In this document: positions 1 to 12,800 of the stretch, one piece after another
Numbering within the stretch: position 1 is the first letter of the stretch
Layout of the letters: every line of letters begins with the position of its first letter
Origin: Isoetes taiwanensis
Lineage: Eukaryota; Streptophyta; Lycopodiopsida; Isoetales; Isoetaceae
Direction of reading: 5' to 3'
Assembly: GCA_021234155.1 (NCBI GenBank)
Contig: JAJEKV010000003.1
Coordinates: 12,273,819 to 12,337,818, forward strand
Length of the DNA: 64,000 nt
Translations under genes and position numbers: made by a program
The notes under the pieces: model-generated
The model's database searches: none
The model's input: the letters and a program-made list of their open reading frames with translations, nothing else
What the model was told of the DNA's origin: nothing

Positions 1-43
1 CATACGCAAGGATAAGCTACTTTGCGTTATCAGACTTGCATCC

Positions 44-1588
44 ATGGAGTCAGATGCTAAACAGAAGCAAATAGTTGATGCGCTGCCAGAGAGCATTGCT
101 AATCTTCTCAGGGAATTTAGCGATCTCTTTCCAGATGAGATACAGAAACTTCCTCCATTTAGAGGGGTAGAATGTGAGATAGCCTTGGAACCAGGTACTA
201 AACCTACCAGTAAGGCCCCGTACCGTATGAGTCCCCCTGAATTGGCAGAGCTTAAGAAACAACTTCAGGAGTTACTAAATCTAGGTTTCATTCGGCCTAG
301 TGTTTCGCCTTTTGGCGCTCCTATCCTTTTTGTTAAGAAGAAGGATGGCTCCTTGAGGATGTGTATTGATTATCGCCAGCTCAATAAGCATACCATCAAG
401 AATCGCTATGCTTTGCCTAGAGCAGACGATCTTATGGACCAGTTGCAAGGGGCCAAGTACTTCTCGAAGATTGACTTACGCTCCGGATATCACCAAATAA
501 GAATTAAAGAGGAGGACATCCATAAGTCTGCTTTTCGCACTAGATATGGGCATTATGAGTTTACCGTTATGCCTTTTGGATTAACTAATGTCCCTGCAAC
601 TTTTATGGGGTTAATGAATGATGTTTTCCGACAATACTTGGATGATTTTGTTGTTATTTTCTTTGATGACATTCTCATCTATAGTAAGACCTTGGAGGAG
701 CATGAGAAACATCTTCGGTTGGCCCTACAAAAGCTAAAACGTCACCATCTCTTTGCCAAGTTCTCTAAGTGCAAGTTTGCCACTCCCAAGGTGGATTATT
801 TAGGCCATATATCATTTCGGCTGAGGGAATTGCTACCGACCCGGCAAAAATAGAAGCAGTCAAGGATTGACCCATTCCAGGTAATGTTTCGGAGGTCCGA
901 AGCTTTTTGGGATTGGCAGGTTATTACCGGAAATTTGTTAAGGATTTGGCAAAGATTGCAGCACCTCTTACTGATCTTACAAAGCATGAGAAAGTGAAGG
1001 ATTGGATCGAGCATTGGAAAACAAAGGTCCAGGGAAGTTTTCAGAAGCTTAAGGATGCTTTAACGTCCGCACCAGTCCTCACATTGCCGGACCCCGAAAA
1101 GGATAAACTAGTAGCAACGGATGCCAGTAAAATTGCTACCGGTGGAGTCCTAATGCAGGAAGGGAGGGTTATTGCCTATGACTCAAAGAAAATGAATGAG
1201 ACTGAACAGCGATACCCTACCCATGATCAGGAGTTGTTGGCTGTTGTCCGCGCTCTACGTATATGGAGACATTACCTTCTTGGTAGAAGATTTCATCTTG
1301 ATACAAATCATCAGAGTCTCCGTTATCTATCAACCCAACCGAATCTCAACCTCCGTCAAAGGAGATGGATGGAGTTTCTCGAGGAGTATGACTTTGAGAT
1401 TATGTATAAGCCTTCCCTTGGTAACCCGACCCCATTGTAACGCGATTTCCACACTCACCAGTGAGTTCGGAAAACAGATAGAGCAGACCTTGGCCACGGA
1501 TCCAGAGTTCCGTGATGTATGGGATAGTTTGGCTAAGGAGGCACGCACAGATAAAGAACGTGAAGCTTTCCGTTCGTATAAGAAATAG
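44..1588 (+). pseudogene. Ty3/gypsy pol: reverse transcriptase and RNase H (broken)
   Basis: Reverse transcriptase copies the element RNA into DNA. Visible RT motifs are the entry segment [15 protein letters not shown], then [41 protein letters not shown] and the catalytic FFDDILIYS (about 656-685). The frame is lost near 810-850. RNase H resumes at 907 ([10 protein letters not shown]), with [15 protein letters not shown] and TNHQSLRYL. Compared with the sister copy, about 40 bases are missing near 1412, removing the segment after MYKP and shifting the frame. An in-frame TAG at 1586-1588 replaces what is GAG in the sister copy. ATG 44 is internal to a polyprotein and is not a true start. Confidence 0.93.
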
Positions 1589-1594
1589 GGCAAT

Positions 1595-3115
1595 TTGTTA
1601 TATCACAAAGACAAGTTGTGTATACCTGAGACTTCAGGAGTGCGTAAGCTTATTCTCCACGATACACACAACAGCCCTATAGCTGGACATGCAGGTTTTA
1701 TGAAGACCTACTTTAAGATCCGCTCCAGTTACTTTTGGCCTTCCATGAAGAAGGACATTGCCAGGTATATTAAGCAGTGTCAGGTGTGTCAACAAACCAA
1801 GGCTGAGCAACTAAGGATTCCAGGAGAGTTGCAACCCCTAGATGTGCCCAATGCCAAATGGAAAGTGATAACCATGGATTTCATTGTGGGCCTTCCACGT
1901 ACTCTCCGTGGATATGATGCATTAATGGTAGTGGTCGACAAATTATCGAGAATGGCTCATTTCTTGCCATGTCGTACCACAGACACAGCCTTCGATACCG
2001 CTTTGCTGTTTGCAAAGGAGATCTTCAGATTGCATGGAATGCCACGAGTTATCGTATCCGACAGGGATCCCAAATTCGTAAGTGCGTTCTGGAAAGATTT
2101 CTTTGCCACCATCCAAACCAAGCTTGCTATGAGTACAGTATATCATCCTCAGACGGATGGTCAGACAGAGCATACCAATCGCATTATAGAAGATATGCTA
2201 CGAAGTTATGTGTGGAGTAAGCAATCACAATGGGCTGACTATATTTATTTGGTCGAATTTGCCTATAATAGCATGAAACAGGAGTCTTCCAGAATGTCCC
2301 CCTTCATGATAAATTATGGTTATCAATGCCTTACTCCAGACACATGGCATAATCCCGTTTCTAAGGTGGAGGTTTCTCAACAACTCCTCTTGGAAATGCA
2401 AGCTTTGGTTAAGGAAGTTCGTGGTTACTTGTTGGCTGCACGCAGTCGTCAGAAGAGTGTCGCAGATAAGCACAGAACCCCACGAGTCTTCCAGGTGGGC
2501 GAATCAGTTTGGCTCAAGATTAAGGTAAAACAAGCCAAGCTTAAGATTGGTAACTGCAAGAAGCTGGCACCCAGATGGGCTGGGCTGTTCAAGATCATTG
2601 AACGTGTTGGAGAACATGCATATCGCTTGGATTTGCCACCCCGCTTGAAGATCCACAAGGTCTTTCATGTGAGTCTTCTGAAGCAACACACCCTAGATCC
2701 AGAGGAGATCTTGGATACACCCACCCTCCTTGAAATGACAGAAGAGCATCTAGATATAGTGCATGAAGCTCTTCTTGATCGAGCCTATAAGCAGACCAGA
2801 AGGAGTCAAATGCTGCAATACTTGGTTAAGTGGAAACACTTGCCAGTTGAGGATGCTACGTGGGTGATGAAGATAGACCTTGAGAAGCACTATCCGGACT
2901 TCATGCGGGAATCTCAGGGCCGCACCATCAACGATGCTATCAACCCCGCACCTGGCGGTAAGCTTGAAGGCTTGATTCGCCGAGAATCATGCGGTAGAGG
3001 GGTAGATTCATCGTCCGTAACAATAGTTACCGATGATGAGATCACTTTCGTGTTCTCTAGGACGTGGTGTATTGTCATTCTGGGCATGACCACGAATTGC
3101 TTGGAAAGCATGTAG
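1595..3115 (+). pseudogene. Ty3/gypsy pol: integrase and C-terminal chromodomain
   Basis: Integrase inserts the cDNA into the genome. The HHCC zinc-binding head is visible (HDTHNSPIAGHAGF ... CQVCQQTK). The catalytic core shows the D-D-E residues in TMDFIVGLP, VSDRDPKF and the E of NRIIEDMLR. A C-terminal domain (GESVWLKIK ... APRWAGLFKI) is followed by HKVFHVSLL and a chromodomain (YLVKWKHLPVEDATWV, about 2820-2870). Chromodomains of plant chromoviruses are known to direct insertion to marked heterochromatin. This is the longest intact segment of this copy. It begins just after the nonsense codon at 1586, so it was once continuous with the RNase H part. Confidence 0.93.
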
Positions 3116-3589
3116 TTGATAGGCCGCGTTCATCCCGGCTATAATAGGAACTTGCCCATTCCTTACGCCGCAATGAATTGCGAACCATAGACATGATAGG
3201 TTTCCTTGTAGATAGGTTTTCTTTTTTTCCTTATAGGGGGTGGCCCCTTAAACCACAACCTACTTATATTATCTATATTGTGCAGGCCAGTGAGCAGTAC
3301 GTGATCTGCCCATGTATCGAGGGTTGCTGATGGCCCGACTTCTCCAGTTTTATTTTGTCTACATGTGTTACCTTTTTGTCACTATGATGTTTGATATCGG
3401 ACTTTGGTCCTTAAACCTTTTTATGATAAGTATGTGAAATGCACCTTGGTGCTTAAACTATTTGATACTTTAAGTTTTAATGTTATTACCTTCGCAAATA
3501 AGGAATTACCTTCTTTCTTTCTTTTTTTGTATAATTTCTTATATTTTGACTAACCCTAATGCTGAGGACAACATTAATTCTGAGGGGAA
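3116..3589 (+). other. 3' untranslated part and polypurine tract of the first chromovirus
   Basis: Non-coding stretch between the end of pol and the 3' LTR. The same segment is present in reverse in the sister element (44549-45184). It ends in the purine-rich tract at 3580-3589 that would prime plus-strand DNA synthesis. No other gene is seen. Confidence 0.75.
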
Positions 3590-5178
3590 TGTGATGTTCC
3601 AAGTATTTATACGGTATATGTATAAATACACTGACACGTCACGCAGTGTGAGATACGCCACCATGGGGTATTTTAACATAGGGGGTTGACCTAAAAGGGA
3701 TTAATTTAGCTATGCTAAATTAATTATTATAGGATAATTCCTATAATTAAGGAAATAATATCTAATTGACTTAATTAGGATAATTGATTAAGTAGGAAGG
3801 TGCCACCTGGCCAAATTCGATTGGCCAGCATGGGAATGCTAACTTGGGCCATCAAAGTGAATCACTACCCCATTTGGCCCCAAAATCGAACCAGGAGGAG
3901 CAGTTGCTGAGCGCCAAGTCTGCTGAGCGCCCAAGTTTGCTAAGCACCCAAGTGAAGATGGAGGCACCCCATGACAATGGATCCAGTCGAAACTTGGGTT
4001 AGTAGATAGTCTAATTTGATATCTCTAGAGCTAGCGCTTCAGTCAGTCTTCTCTGAGTCTTCTCTGGTTGTCCTTGCTTAGGATTGACCCTTCTTTGATA
4101 ATTAGGATTACATTTCAATTATGGATGATGTTTTGTTATGAATGGATGGATGAATCTATGAAAGTATCTCTGTTAGCCTTCCGTGAAGCAGGGATTAGAG
4201 GGGGGTTAGAGACCTCTGGCCTTATGCTCTTAGTATGCTCCTAGTAGCTCCTTTAAATCCCAATTATTGCAGCCTGTGCACGAGAGACCACCGAGTCGTG
4301 GATGCTATGGATTGCTTAGCACCAGAGAAGGGACGCAGTGGTGAAGTGGGGGTGGGGTCTTGCACGAACATACAAGGCTCCTGGGACTCCTACAGTGGGC
4401 TAGGCCTGATAGTCGGTCACGTAGAGGGCCCGGTATGGGTCTGACACTCCCTGGGTGCAGAGGTGTGACCCGTATGGGGCACCCTGTACTTTGTGTAGAT
4501 TTAGGGGAGTAAGTCGGGTACGGATACGGGGGTCGCTGATGCGGCACGTATTCTCTAGCTCACCCATGGAACCGCTGTGATCCTGGAAGGGGACGCTTCC
4601 CCGACCTGCCTCATCGGACAGGTCTTCATGAAACCTGGAGTAGGCTCGAAGGGTGATACCTTGAGTCTGCGTCTCCGGAAGGCTATAATGATGCCATAGC
4701 ATGATTCGACTCATCTGCAAAGTGTGCACAGGAGGGGCGGATGGAGTGGACAACCCTAGCCGATGTTCTATGCCAGCCAACGCCATGCCAAGATTCAGTC
4801 TGCTGATCTCTTGAGACCTAGCCGTCAGTCGATCCTCACTGGAGTCTGAGCCGGGGTAGAACCATGGGTTTGGGGTGTTTTCTCTAGTATTAAATGTATC
4901 TTCTCTATTGTTATCAGTTGGATGGATGTGCCACCCTTCATGGTGGTATTTATGATATGATTATGCTGTATGCTAACCTTGTATTCACGCTTCCGCGACA
5001 TAGGAGCCCCATTGAAGGCGTGGGCCGAATGACCCCTCTGTGTCCTTCACTCGAGCATCTTTCTATAGATGGCCCGAGTTAGACGGAGGGCCCTGCTCGT
5101 GGCGAGTTGGTTGCCATGGGAGGGGAAAGTCCCCATATGTATACGTCCGAGTGTCGTATATGTTCTGGGAGCGTCACA
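3590..5178 (+). repeat. 3' LTR of the first chromovirus (about 1.59 kb)
   Basis: Starts TGTGATGTTCCAAG and ends GGGAGCGTCACA, so the ends form a short inverted repeat. It aligns along its length with the reverse complement of both LTRs of the 42924-56152 element. It has a private triplication of a GCTGAGCGCCCAAG-like unit around 3908-3953. Promoter and polyadenylation signals are expected here but I cannot assign them. Confidence 0.92.
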
Positions 5179-7029
5179 GTATTCTTTCAACCTCTCTTTC
5201 TCCACTCGAGTTTAACGTTGACATTCCATTTCATGTTTACATTGATTAATTGTCGTGGATTTCATGTTAAGGCCTTTCACTTCTTTTGTGTCTATGCTTG
5301 CCCTTGGATTTGCAGTCTGTGGAAATTGAATCTGGATGCGGCTCATCTTGCTATTTTACTTTCCATTTTTGCTCCTTGGCTTTCTTTGCATATAAATTCT
5401 ATTGATTTTTTCTACATTATTAGAACTACTGGGAATTTTTGTGGCTTGGACTTTAGGATGATTGGGGGCATTTATTCCTAACTTTTAAGGCATTTTTGCA
5501 TGGTTCTAAATTACTTTGGAAAGTGTTTTCCTATGAGGTTGTTCTGGATGTGTGCCATTCGTGTTGGTCTGGAATTTCTTTCGGATGATGCGCGAGCATT
5601 TCACTTTAAACTTATGGGTGCATTTGCAGGTTTTAACTTGATAAGTAGAGGCCATAAGGTATGTTTTGGCACACGTATATTGCTTTTAGAATATGGGGTG
5701 AATATGGTTCTTGTGGCATGTTAGTCTATATCTATTGTTCTTTTCTTTTCTTTTCTGGCACACTATGTTTTCGTCATTCTTGTCGTTTACCTTAGATATT
5801 CTGAATGTGTGTCCCTATATTGCATTTTCTTACATTGGATTGTAACCCACACTAACAATTTCTTTTACGAATTTGTTTCATAGGCGCATCTCATTGCTTA
5901 GGTTGCTATTTCCTTGACCTCGACTTTGATTTCTGCCTGTTCCCGACCTTGTCAGTCGTCTTGACCTTTTCCTCGACCTCAGCTTCTTTTCAGTAGAAGT
6001 GATCCATCTCCTATGACTGCCTATGCGCCATTCGACTATTTGGTTCGACCGCAACTTTACGTAGATCCTCATTTATCTGGCTCTGCATTACCTTTCCAGG
6101 CTCATTTGAGCATAGCCACATCCCCCTCTCATTTGCTTCATTGATTTACCATGTTTTATCGCTCTCTCGCTCGTTTTACGTTACTCCTTAGCACCTTTCT
6201 CTCTCTCCCTCCCTCTCGCCCTCCTTCCCTCTGTTGTTGTCGTTGCTGATGTGGCATGACATTAGCATTGCTTCTTCTTCTTCTACTACCATTTTCGATA
6301 CTTTTTCACTCTTTGATATTCTATCTTTGCAATGCTATTGCAATTTGACATGTTCTGCATTTTTACAATCTATTGACGTAGATTTATCTGGATTTTGGCT
6401 TTCATCTAGCTATTTTTGTGATTTTTTATTCGGAATATTTAGAATATAGGTTTTCTTGTGTTGATTTTGGTCATGGAAATTTTTATCCACTATTTTTGTT
6501 TATTGCTCTTTTATATTTCCACGTATTTTGCCTATCCTGAATTCCATTTTCTGCATCTATATTTCCACTTGGATTTGAATTTTGTCATTACATATCAGGT
6601 GATCTAGGTTTGCTTTTGGATTGCATGCTTCTTTTACATATTTTCTCGGGGTTGGCAGTCGTGGCTTTATTTTTTGTATTTGGGCCAAATCTCCAAGGAT
6701 ACATGTCTCGAGTTGTCTATTATTGCACCTAGGTTTGTTATTGAATTTATCTTTTGTGCATTTACATCGTGTGCATACTCATCATACATCATTTGAGTTT
6801 AAACGCATCATTTGAGCTTAAATGTATCATTTGAGCTTTAGGTACTTGCTTTAACTATATACTGTACATATTTTTCGTATGAAAGTGAGCTTGATATTTG
6901 ACAGTTGTTTACACTACCCTCTTATCGTATTACCGGGGGCCTCACTTGGATCTTGAGAGTGAATTCCACTTTTAGAAACTACTTTCCTTTTTTCCAAACC
7001 GTCGTTAATTAGCTGCATTACTGCCCACT

Positions 7030-7191
<162 letters not shown>

Positions 7192-8687
7192 TATTCTGCT
7201 AGCTTGACCCCGCCTTGCCTACTCTTAATCTCCACCTTCGCTCTTTCATTCTTGTTCACGCACATTCCTCGCACTTTGTGGACCTCCTCATTAGGGAATC
7301 TGATTTGCCTTGAATCTCACTTTTTTTTCTTGACCTTCCTCTCGACTTTGCGCTCCCATGGCTCCACCTTTACTTCAACCTCATTCCCGTTCTGGTAAGT
7401 GTTATTTATATTAGGGCATCTATTCATAGGTTTCGGCATGCTATCAAATTTCCTTCTGACATCTCATTCACAACTACCTTTTCTTTAGTTCACATTTTCA
7501 TATTGCTTTCCAAATGCATTGCGCATTTTTGTTACAAGTACATTTTATTTGGCCAATTTTAAGTTTATATTGTATGTCTTGTTGTTGTTTTTTACAGTTT
7601 TAGGCTGTAGCCTTACCCCATTATCATATATCATTTCACATCTTTTATACTTGCTTTATACGACTTATTTGCATTTGGCACTTTATTGAGTTTTCGTGGC
7701 ATAGGTTTTATATTGGATATATCCTCTTTGGTTCTCCTTTTTCTGGTTATGATATATTTGTGTTTGACATTCCCTTGTATTTTTTACTATAGACATGATC
7801 TATGGGCACCATCCTTGTCGTTGACGTTTTTTACATTCTTATTGCAACATTGTCCAGATTTTTCATTTTTTGGATCCTTTGTTCTCGCTAGCCACACTTT
7901 GCCATATCGTCAACCTCAAGAATTTCGCTCTAACCTTGGCACTCTCGCCCTTCATCTTCCCTATATCATTGACCATAACCTTACCTTCACCTTGCACCCT
8001 ATGGTTATTCTTGTTGCATTTGTTCCCATGCCCAACATTCATCCTTTCTCATATTTTGCCTAAGCTTAAATTATGTTATGTTGTTGCCCTTCTTTCCGAG
8101 AAGTTGCTCTACAATCTGTCATTATATTGGTGCTTGTCATTCATTCTGTAATATTTATGCTTAGAAAAGTTCCTTTTCGTATCCTTCATCATTACCTTAC
8201 CTTATCCTTAGACCATGATTCCGACCCTATCATCTTACCTTCGCCTTACACCCACATGGTACGCACTCTGCTCGTCGCAACAGTGCCTCAGTAGGAGCGG
8301 CCCAAGGAGTCTCGCATAATGGTGCTCATGCTTAAGGCGGACGGCCGTCGTCGTTTTCTCACTCTTGCTATGTCATTTGGACTCTAACTCAATGTCTTGA
8401 TGTTTCTCGTCAGCTTGACTTATATAAAGGAAGTCCTCTGATTGTCGACGATTTTTGTGTTCTTTGAGTCCCTTACCAGAATATGCATCGATCCGAGCCA
8501 TCGGATCAGCATTCTGGGAAGGGGCTATATATGCACTATTCATTCTTGTGGTTGGTTATCGGCGTCTTCTCACAGCAGTGTCTCTTCCTTGCCCATTGCT
8601 TCCCTCCCTACCCGCCCTTTTATATAGTTTTGAGTTTGTTTCATGTTCATGTTTATTTCCTTTTCGATACTAACTCTGTTATCATCC

Positions 8688-8915
8688 ACTCATTGGGTGC
8701 TGCTATGGTGATTATTGTCGTCTATTTTTTATATGTTTCTGTTCAGTACTGACCACCCGTTAGATGATTGCTTTTTTCCACCCGATGGCAGATGCAAATT
8801 ATTTTCCACCCACTGGGTGATGCTATCTATATTTTTTTCCACCCGTTGGGTGATGCTAGTTGATTTCCACCTGTTGGTGATGCTATTTTTCCTTTTCCAC
8901 CTCTCGATGATGTTT
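8688..8915. repeat. Minisatellite of palindromic CCACCCGTTGGGTG units
   Basis: About seven units, each CCACCCGTTGGGTGATGCTAT or a variant, spaced roughly 28-35 bases apart (8688, 8752, 8778, 8807, 8838, 8867, 8899). Each unit core is itself an imperfect palindrome. The reverse-complement version recurs at 21124-21340. Confidence 0.85.
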
Positions 8916-9470
8916 TCTATTTCTATATATGTTTGTTTATGGTTCCTAATGTCTGGGTGAAAGCATGCTAGGGTGTACCATATAAAGTACTTTTTAGGGA
9001 GTGCGAAACTACCCAGCATTGGGTACTGGGAAGGTGCATAAATGTCACAATAAAAAATAAGTTTGATAGTTAATTCATTTGTTTTAGTCTCCAATGGTAT
9101 TGTTATCCTTTAGTACTATAGATTGGCATGTTATTGACCTTCAATTCAAAAAAATTCGATTGATTTTAATGGAAAGAAAAAACAGAAAGTACTTGTTTTA
9201 AAAGTACCCAGTGTAGGTACTTTTGAGGGTTCCAAAAGTGGTACACCGTAGCATGCTTTTACCCGTCTAATGGGTGTTTTTGCTTTGCGGGGATTATTTT
9301 CTTAGGGGGTGCTCGCCTGCCATGGTTGTACCTATTTTATTAATGTTTAACGGGTACTTTCTAGGCATTTCTCATTTTTTCCAGGTTTCACACATTCCGT
9401 GGCGTTGATGCGCGTTTTGGCTAGCTTCACCAATTTCCTACCTTGGTCTTCAGGGCATCCTCGAGGCCAT

Positions 9471-9546
9471 TGGCGACCATTTCTCATTAGGGTTTTCCTC
9501 GAAAACTCGAAAGGGCGGGGTTTTTTATCCCATTGAGAAGTGGTCG
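9471..9546. repeat. Conserved stem-loop, copy 1
   Basis: GGCGACCATTTCTCA at 9471 pairs with TGAGAAGTGGTCGCC at about 9532-9546 with one mismatch. Between them lies a conserved TTTTCCTCGAAAACTCGAAA...GGGCGGGG segment. The whole unit recurs inverted at 20732-20806, and its inner part again near 20440-20485. Confidence 0.8.
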
Positions 9547-9860
9547 CCGTTGTCCTCTTGCCTTTGCATATTTTCTTATTTTATTTATTGGCCAATTTTT
9601 GTGTTCTTTTCGAGTCCCTTACTCCATAAGCAATCGACGGTCGAGTTTGATTAACCGATTCGACTTTGGATCGACGGGTTTCATTCGGATCGACTTTAGA
9701 TCGATGGGCCGATAGAAGCGAGCGGTTATTTAGATTTTGCGGATCGACTTCAAATCGACGGTCAGCAATCTTACGATTGCGCCTAATGGATGGCACACGA
9801 TTATGGGAATTACATAACCAAACAACGAAGTGCCAAGGAATAAACTCCTAGCTTCAAATA

Positions 9861-12800
9861 TTGAAGGCAAGTGTAGACGCTATAGTACTGCCCATGTCGA
9901 GCTACCTCAAGCACGTCCTGGATGTCAGGATGACAGGCAGCTGCTAGCAAATAAAAGCAAGACCAAATAGGACCTAGTCCAGACAGACAATTTCCTCCTA
10001 GGTAGCCGACCCACTCAGCTAGATCTATTAATGCATTAGCCCGTCTAACAGAAGATATTGGGCTAGCACTAGGAGCAGAGATGCAGGTGCAGGTGCTATA
10101 ATGCGGTGGTCCAAGATCTCCTTGAGGAGGCACATGAAGATCTCAAGATATACAGAATGGTACTCTCCAAAATGACCTTTCATGTTCATGTGCACATTGT
10201 TAGAGCAATGCCACAGCTAGCCACATATTGTAAATTTACAGTGGCAGAGTCAGTAGTTAGGGGTGCCATACTCTGTCAGGAAGTGAAGTTAAAAGGCACC
10301 TCTTTATATGTGGACTATGACCTCACAGCGTTATAACATGAGTCATGCCATCAGGAGCTTGCCCATGTGAGAGATACAAGAAATGCTGGAGGAGCCGCTG
10401 CTCAAGTTCAGTATAAGGTAAGGATTTTCTGCCCCATACTATAGCAAAGGATATGCAAAACAGAATAGCCAAGTCATCTACATATGTAGCAATTCCATGC
10501 GATGCAGGTGCTCCTACTGCTGCTGCTAGCGCATCCCCTCAGGATGCTGCTACAGCTGATCCTGTTTTTGCAAACCTTCAAGGTGCCACTACTAATTCTG
10601 CAATCCCTCAAATACCACTACAATTATTGATGTTTCTGCAATCCATCTGAGAGCTGTTACCACACCTGCTGTTGCTAAAACTCCTCTGAATATTGCAACC
10701 ACGTATGTTAATGCTCCCAGATAGGGATTGTGTTTGCGTATGATCTCCTGAACTGTAGGAGCTTTCCATGGCAGAATGCGTACATCATGAACTCCATGGC
10801 ATAAGGAGGATCATGCTGATCAGGGATAGATATGCCAGGCTACCAATAGTATCCATTGTTCAGTAATTGCACAAGTAGTGGGGGCATGGGGAATAGCCTG
10901 TTAATGGATTTTGTGTGTATTTAGAACTAGAGAAAAGAGAGCATCGACAATCTCTATTTATCTAAAGCCAAATACGCATTTGGAAGTGTTGCTGAGTGGA
11001 ATTGACACTGTTGTGATTAGCTGGACCAACATCAAAATTTTGGAAGCTGATACACAATGGTTCAATGATCAATTAATCCTCATTTTCTCATGATACATTC
11101 ACCTATTTGTGATCATCATAATTGTGTCATGACGTGCATATGTTCATAGGTACATGGAATATTACTTGAAATTAAGTCTTCTCTTTCATTTCTTTGACCC
11201 TTCTTTTACTTAACATTGTATAATGACACAAATAGTTACAAAACAATAAAATAAAATAAGATAAGGCGATTTTTAACATCCAAGAGAACCAATCAATATA
11301 TATGAAGGGCATTAAAGCCCGAAAGAAACTTGGAGCCTAGGCCCCATCACCAAACAACATAACAAAAGAATAGAATAGAAATAACACTGATATTGGAGGC
11401 ACTAAAGATAACCCAACTAGGGATTTTAAGGCCACTAGTCGAAAATGAGGGTTGTGCCTCCCCTGTACACTTCCCAACTTTTCTGAAGTCTCACCTCTCG
11501 CACTTCGCAGAGCTCCTGTTATCGCCTGGTCAGTTGCACTAGGGAAAGGTCTTCCCGTAAGGAGAAGTTTGTACCCCTGGGATGGCTGCCACGCTATAGG
11601 ACATATAGCCGGTCATATGTCTCAGAGAAATGAACTAGAAGATGGCCTAGCCGATCCGGTTTGTGCGCTCATACTCTTCGTGCCATAAAAGCACTTGGCC
11701 TCCATATGTGCATTATGTTTGGAAAGAAATGTGCTGCTGCCTCCATGTTTGAACATGAGTCTCTATCCTGGATCCCTATTACTCGTAGGTTCAAAGCTCG
11801 ATCTTGCTCTTCCTCAGCAGTCCCATGATAGCCTGGCATCTCCACCGGCTGGGTATGCATGTTATCTGTCTGTATGTCCATATCGACTGATTGGATGTGG
11901 CCATCAGCCTGCGTCTTGGCATGAATATGGATAGGATCTTCAGTTGAACACTAGCATTAATGTGAGGTGGTGCACTAGAAACCAGAGGTGGCTGCGAATC
12001 TAAATGCTTCAAAATAGTAGAGTAAAGTAGAACTATGATTCATACTAGTATTCCACTCTATACAAAAGCCCTCACCTGGAAGAATGCTTTAGTATAGATT
12101 CCTGAAATCATATCACGGTCTGACGACTTGAAGCAATAGAGCACAAGTGTTTCAAGGTTTTAAGTACCTATTCTACGAATGGCACTGGCTTGGCTTCTGC
12201 CAGCCTTCTAGCCATGTCTTGGCCTTCCATGTCACAGCTAAGAATTAGAGCTGAGAGACTGGGCAGGCGCAGCAGAAGCAAAACAAGACAAAAAAGAGAA
12301 AGAAGAATCTAAACTAGGATTTATGCAATGTGTACAGGCTCTAAGGCTCAGGCGGATTGCAGTAGAAAGAAAATACATTCGATGCATAAGGATTCATTGT
12401 AGAAGCTCGATGCAGAAGGAACCATTGTAGAAGTTTGTAACAGAAGGATTATTTGAAAAATCTCATTGCAGAAGGACTCGGGCTAGGGCAGAGACCTGAT
12501 GCTTGCTGCTTGAGAGGCTGGCATTGGAGGCACCTATAGGTTAAGGTGGTGTTGTCTAGGCGTAGGCGGTGGAGTGTCAAAGGAAGTGCATTTCGATAAG
12601 TGCCAGTTACATGTTGGCTTGTGATGTACTTCACTAGACCTATATTTTGATCGTAAGACGTGCATGGAGTACTTAGTACTTTCATTTTAAGACTTTGGAT
12701 ATCCAAAAGAACGACCTGTTTGAAGTTGTGGTGCAATCATATTATGAAAAGTTACTCCTAGATTTAATTTTATATATACTCATGGTTTTCCCCAAAAACC

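Larger units (their letters stand above)
1..5178 (+). mobile_element. Ty3/gypsy chromodomain LTR retrotransposon, 5' part outside the window
   Basis: The 3' part of an LTR retrotransposon: reverse transcriptase, RNase H, integrase and chromodomain in Ty3/gypsy order, then a 3' untranslated stretch, a purine-rich tract (CTGAGGGGAA, 3580-3589) and a 3' LTR (3590-5178) that begins TGTGATG and ends CGTCACA. Both the pol proteins and the LTR closely match the complete minus-strand element at 42924-56152, so the two are the same family. The 5' LTR, any histone-like ORFs, gag and protease lie before base 1. The five bases after the LTR (GTATT) are the expected target-site copy, but the partner is out of view. 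The copy is dead (stops and frameshifts in pol). Confidence 0.93.

Noticed and set aside
10453-10650. Alanine-rich 65-codon ORF as a gene
   Set aside because: Composition only; there is no domain, splice context or neighbouring exon.
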